From assembly GCF_021890735.1 (NCBI RefSeq), contig NZ_JAKKUR010000005.1, positions 1-64,000 on the forward strand: a stretch of 64,000 nucleotides of DNA, in the 5' to 3' direction. This document shows positions 60,598 to 64,000 of the stretch, in pieces. The stretch comes from Thermanaeromonas sp. Lineage in GTDB: Bacteria > Bacillota > DSM-521 > Neomoorellales > Neomoorellaceae. The notes below the pieces were generated by a model that was not told where the DNA came from, searched no databases, and saw only the letters and a list, made by a program, of their open reading frames with translations. Numbering within the stretch: the first letter of the stretch is position 1; every line of letters starts with the position of its first letter. A program made the translations under genes and the position numbers.

Positions 60598-63500
60598 GCT
60601 TACATTTTATTGTTGGCCGGGCTGGTAGCGGAAAGACACATTACTGCCTGCAAGAGATACGTAAGGAATTGCTGGCCGCTCCCCAAGGGCCAGCCATAAT
60701 CTTACTCGTTCCCGAACAGGCCACTTTTCAAATGGAAAAGGCCCTGGTGAACTTACCCGACTTGCAGGGCTCTATACGCTGCCAAGTTTTAAGTTTTCAG
60801 CGCCTAGCCTGGCGGGTAAGCCAAGAAGTAGGGGGAGCGGCCCGGCCCGCTTTAAGCGACCTGGCTAAGACTATGCTTTTACGCCGCCTACTTAAACGCC
60901 GGGCAAAGGACCTAAAAATCTTGCGCCTGGGAGCCTGGCACCAGCCTGGCTTTATACGCGAACTTGCTTCCACCCTAAAAGAGTTTAAATATTACTGCCT
61001 TAGCCCCTCTAAGCTCCGGGAGGCGGCTACCTCCCTTAACTTAAATAGTACCCATGAGCTCCTGGCGGCTAAGCTACATGATCTTGCTCTTCTTTGGGAA
61101 GATATGGAGAAAACTTTAGAAGGGAATACCCGTTTTGCGGAAGATTACTTGGAAATATTGGCCTTTAATCTCCTTAAAGCCCCCAGCCTTAAGGAAGCTG
61201 AAATTTGGCTAGACGGTTTTAGCAGTTTTACTCCCCAGGAATATAAAGTATTAGAAGGATTACTTAAAGCCGCCCGGAGGGTACATATAACCCTTTGCGT
61301 AGACCCTCAAGACCTGGAAACTCCCTTAGCGGAAGGAGATCCCTTCTATACCCCCAAGGAAACCTTTAAGAAGCTTCAAAACCTAGCGGGCCATTTAAAT
61401 GTGCCTTTGGAACCGATGACTGTTTTAGAGCAAGAAATACCCCCGCGGTTTGCGGAAGCTCCTATTCTTGCGTGGGTAGAAAAGAATTTTTTCGCTCCTT
61501 TTGCTTCCCCTTGGCCCCAAGAAGTGGTCAATTTAAAAATCTTTAGTTCTTCGGACCGCCGGACAGAAGTAGAAACGGTGGCTCGGGAGATCCTTTATCT
61601 TGCCCGGACCAAAGGCTACCGCTGGCGGGATATAACCATAATGGTTCGCAACTTAAACCTATACCAGAGCCTCTTGGTTAACGTATTAAGGGATTTTGAA
61701 ATTCCTTTTTTCCTAGATGTTAAACGCCCTATAACCCATCATCCCCTTGTAGAACTGATATGTGCCGCCTTGGACACTGTAAGCCAAAACTGGGCCTATG
61801 AACCCCTCTTTCGGCTACTGAAGACCGATCTTCTACCCCTTTCCCGGGAAGAGGTAGATCTCCTCGAAAATTATGTGCTTGCTTGCGGTATACAGGGTTT
61901 CCGTTGGTTAGACGGCCAACCTTGGACCTATCAGCCATGCTGGGTCCTGGACAATGAAAGGGAAACCTTATCTCAAATAAATGAGTTAAAAAACAAAGTC
62001 GTAGACCTATTAGGGGATTTCCATAAGGCTTTACGCCAAGCCAAATCCGTGCAGGAGATTACTTTGGCCCTCTACGAACTTCTGCTTAAGCTTAAGGTAC
62101 CGGAAAAGCTTGAGGAATGGCGTCTTGAAGCTATGGAAAATGGCCAGTGGGAAGAAGCTCAAGAACACGCCCAGATCTGGGAAACCATAATAGAAATCCT
62201 TGAACAATTGGTAGACATTTTGGGAGACGAAAGGGTAGACATCCAAGAATACCGGCAAATTATAATGGCTGGTCTGGAAGGGGAGCTCCTGGGCCTTATA
62301 CCCCAAGGGCTAGACCAAGTATTGGTAATATCCCTCGATCGCTCGCGGCTGCCTGAAGTGCGGGCGGCCTTCCTTTTGGGAGTGAACGAAGGTATTTTCC
62401 CTGCCAGGCCTTTAGCCTTAGGCTTTCTAAAAGATGAGGAAAGGGAATACCTCTTAGAGAAAGGGTGGGAAGTGGGGCCTAGTAGCCACAGGCGTCTATT
62501 AGAGGAGCAACACTTAGTTTATCTTGCCCTTACCCGTTCACGCGAGTTTTTAGGCATAAGTTACGCCTTGGCTGATGAAGAGGACAACGCTTTAAGACCT
62601 TCACCTATAATTGCCCGCTTAAAGGCTTTGCTACCACAGTTAAAAGAGAGCTCCCCTATTCCAGAGCCTATTACCCATCCAAGGCCGTCATTATCTTTGC
62701 TGGCTATAAACTTAAGTAAACTCAAATCGGGTGCTGACCTAGAACCCATATGGCTAGAGGTATACAACTGGGCAAGATCGCATCCGCTATATAGGGAAAT
62801 CCTGGCCAAGATCATCGGGGGGCTCTTTTATTCTAACCAGGAACCCCCTTTACCAAAGGATATAGCCTATGCCTTATATGGGAACCCCCTTAAGACCAGC
62901 GTGTCCCGTTTGGAGGAGTTTAAAAAATGTCCTTTCTCCCATTTCTTGAAGTATGGCTTAAAGCTTAAAGAACGCCAGCGCTACCAATTTCTGCCTCCAG
63001 ATCTAGGAGAATTTTTCCACATCGCCCTTAAAGAGTTAGCCGCTGCTCTAAGGGAGCAACACAAAGACTGGAAAGATTTAGATCTTCCCTCCTGCCAGAA
63101 GCTCTGCCAGGATGTAGTAGAAGGGCTGATACCTAAGTTTCAAAACGAAATATTGCTCAGCACAGCGCGCTATCGGTATTTAACCCATAAACTTATAGGG
63201 ATAATCCAAAGGGCCGCAGCGGTCTTGATGGAACAGGCCAAGTGGACTTCCTTCCGCACAGTGGGTAATGAGGTAACCTTCGGTTCTGGAGAAACCTTAC
63301 CTTGTCTCCGCCTGGCCTTACCCCAGGGAGAGCTCTTAGAAATCTATGGGCGCATAGACCGTCTAGATGCAGTCCGGGATGGAGATAATTTCTGGATACG
63401 GATTATAGATTATAAGTCCAGACCTGTTAATTTCAAGCTAGTTGATTTTTACTGGGGGCTAGAACTTCAGCTTCTGACTTATCTAGAGGTAATATTAACC

Positions 63501-64000
63501 CACGGCCCTCTCTTGCTGGGCGGTCCTTGCCTACCAGCAGCGGTTCTATATTTCCCGGTAATTAATCCCCTCATTAAACTCGATGAACCACCAACAACAT
63601 GGGAAGGGAACGAGGTGGCGGTGGCAGAATTAGAAGAGGAGCTTATAAAAAAGTTTAAAATGAAAGGGTTATTAGTGGCAGACTTACGGGCCCTAAAGCT
63701 TATGGACCATCATCTACCCAATCCTTCTCCTTTTTTACCCGTAGCTTTTAAAAAAGATGGCTCTTTCGCTGCTCGTTCCCCGGTTCTTTCTTTAGAACAA
63801 TTTTCCTTGCTGCGCCAATACTTACGGAAACTTTTAAAGGAGACCGCCCAAGGGATTTTAGAAGGTAATATAGAACTCTCCCCTTACCGAAAGGGAAGCT
63901 ATATACCCTGTAAGTCCTGCCCTTATCAGCCCGTTTGCGGCTTTGATCCTTTGTTACCAGGGAATAAATATCGCCTCTTACCCGAGCTAAAGATTCCAGA
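60594..64000 (+). CDS. addB: ATP-dependent helicase/nuclease subunit AddB (3' end outside window)
   Basis: The frame is open from ATG 60594 to the window end, 1135 codons and more. The N-terminus holds Walker A GRAGSGKT (residues 8-15). The C-terminal RecB-type nuclease has GRIDRLD (about 919-925) and IIDYKSR (about 937-943). The Fe-S staple is present: C near residue 778 (FKKCPFSHFL) and C-x2-C-x5-C (CKSCPYQPVCGF near 1107-1118). AddAB processes double-strand breaks and generates Chi-type 3' overhangs. addA is expected directly downstream outside the window. The start overlaps the EF-G stop. Confidence 0.93.
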   Translation, partial: MSLHFIVGRAGSGKTHYCLQEIRKELLAAPQGPAIILLVPEQATFQMEKALVNLPDLQGSIRCQVLSFQRLAWRVSQEVGGAARPALSDLAKTMLLRRLLKRRAKDLKILRLGAWHQPGFIRELASTLKEFKYYCLSPSKLREAATSLNLNSTHELLAAKLHDLALLWEDMEKTLEGNTRFAEDYLEILAFNLLKAPSLKEAEIWLDGFSSFTPQEYKVLEGLLKAARRVHITLCVDPQDLETPLAEGDPFYTPKETFKKLQNLAGHLNVPLEPMTVLEQEIPPRFAEAPILAWVEKNFFAPFASPWPQEVVNLKIFSSSDRRTEVETVAREILYLARTKGYRWRDITIMVRNLNLYQSLLVNVLRDFEIPFFLDVKRPITHHPLVELICAALDTVSQNWAYEPLFRLLKTDLLPLSREEVDLLENYVLACGIQGFRWLDGQPWTYQPCWVLDNERETLSQINELKNKVVDLLGDFHKALRQAKSVQEITLALYELLLKLKVPEKLEEWRLEAMENGQWEEAQEHAQIWETIIEILEQLVDILGDERVDIQEYRQIIMAGLEGELLGLIPQGLDQVLVISLDRSRLPEVRAAFLLGVNEGIFPARPLALGFLKDEEREYLLEKGWEVGPSSHRRLLEEQHLVYLALTRSREFLGISYALADEEDNALRPSPIIARLKALLPQLKESSPIPEPITHPRPSLSLLAINLSKLKSGADLEPIWLEVYNWARSHPLYREILAKIIGGLFYSNQEPPLPKDIAYALYGNPLKTSVSRLEEFKKCPFSHFLKYGLKLKERQRYQFLPPDLGEFFHIALKELAAALREQHKDWKDLDLPSCQKLCQDVVEGLIPKFQNEILLSTARYRYLTHKLIGIIQRAAAVLMEQAKWTSFRTVGNEVTFGSGETLPCLRLALPQGELLEIYGRIDRLDAVRDGDNFWIRIIDYKSRPVNFKLVDFYWGLELQLLTYLEVILTHGPLLLGGPCLPAAVLYFPVINPLIKLDEPPTTWEGNEVAVAELEEELIKKFKMKGLLVADLRALKLMDHHLPNPSPFLPVAFKKDGSFAARSPVLSLEQFSLLRQYLRKLLKETAQGILEGNIELSPYRKGSYIPCKSCPYQPVCGFDPLLPGNKYRLLPELKIP

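Overview
The window looks like the chromosome of a thermophilic, endospore-forming, acetogenic or CO-using Firmicute of the Moorella type. Four things point there: the CODH/ACS methyl-branch order cooC-acsA-acsB-acsC-acsF-acsD-acsE followed by hdrCBA-mvhD-metVF; CODH and ACS lengths (674 and 730 aa) and ACS cysteine spacing that match M. thermoacetica; SpoVM and a SpoVB-like flippase; and a reverse gyrase, the hallmark of life at high temperature. The species is not identified.

Layout. 1-900 is the ragged edge of an integrated element: the tail of a pRiA4b ORF-3-like gene, a 3' fragment of a tRNA-Thr gene that looks like an attachment site, and gene debris. 1141-2319 is an MFS permease. 2427-20081 is the Wood-Ljungdahl block: nickel-insertion ATPases, CO dehydrogenase, acetyl-CoA synthase, the corrinoid protein, methyltransferase, and the six genes of the MetFV-HdrABC-MvhD methylene-THF reductase complex. 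HdrA is a 1491-residue fusion that carries an inserted GltD/NfnB-like NAD(P)H module. 20183-25671 holds an unknown protein behind a structured leader, a T-box-controlled Lrp regulator plus aminotransferase, an ATPase-Asp23 protein, and DnaD/DnaC-like helicase loaders.

25668-28376 is a Fur-type iron-uptake operon (feoA, feoB, a small zinc-knuckle protein) and a small Cys-rich protein. 28539-39927 is a redox block: a glutamate-synthase-like FMN protein, an IclR regulator, a PAS/sigma-54 activator, a cytoplasmic molybdopterin oxidoreductase, and then a Tat-exported molybdoenzyme with ferredoxin-like and NrfD-like partners. The last operon has a textbook sigma-54 promoter and a pair of enhancer-like palindromes, so the activator next door probably controls it. 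40057-64000 is mostly housekeeping: two paralogous 57-59 aa proteins, hflX, an NTPase remnant, reverse gyrase, tRNA-Lys and tRNA-Arg, a DUF3786 protein, thiL, dinG, spoVM, a fur gene, TPR proteins, surE, spoVB, an EF-G paralogue and the start of addB.

How the genes work together. MetFV with Hdr/MvhD makes methyl-THF. AcsE moves the methyl group to AcsCD. AcsA supplies CO from CO2. AcsB joins CO, methyl and CoA. CooC and AcsF are the nickel ATPases. The sigma-54-controlled Tat molybdoenzyme set would add an alternative respiratory branch of unknown substrate.

All calls come from reading the sequence without database searches. Residue positions are counted by eye and may be off by a few.
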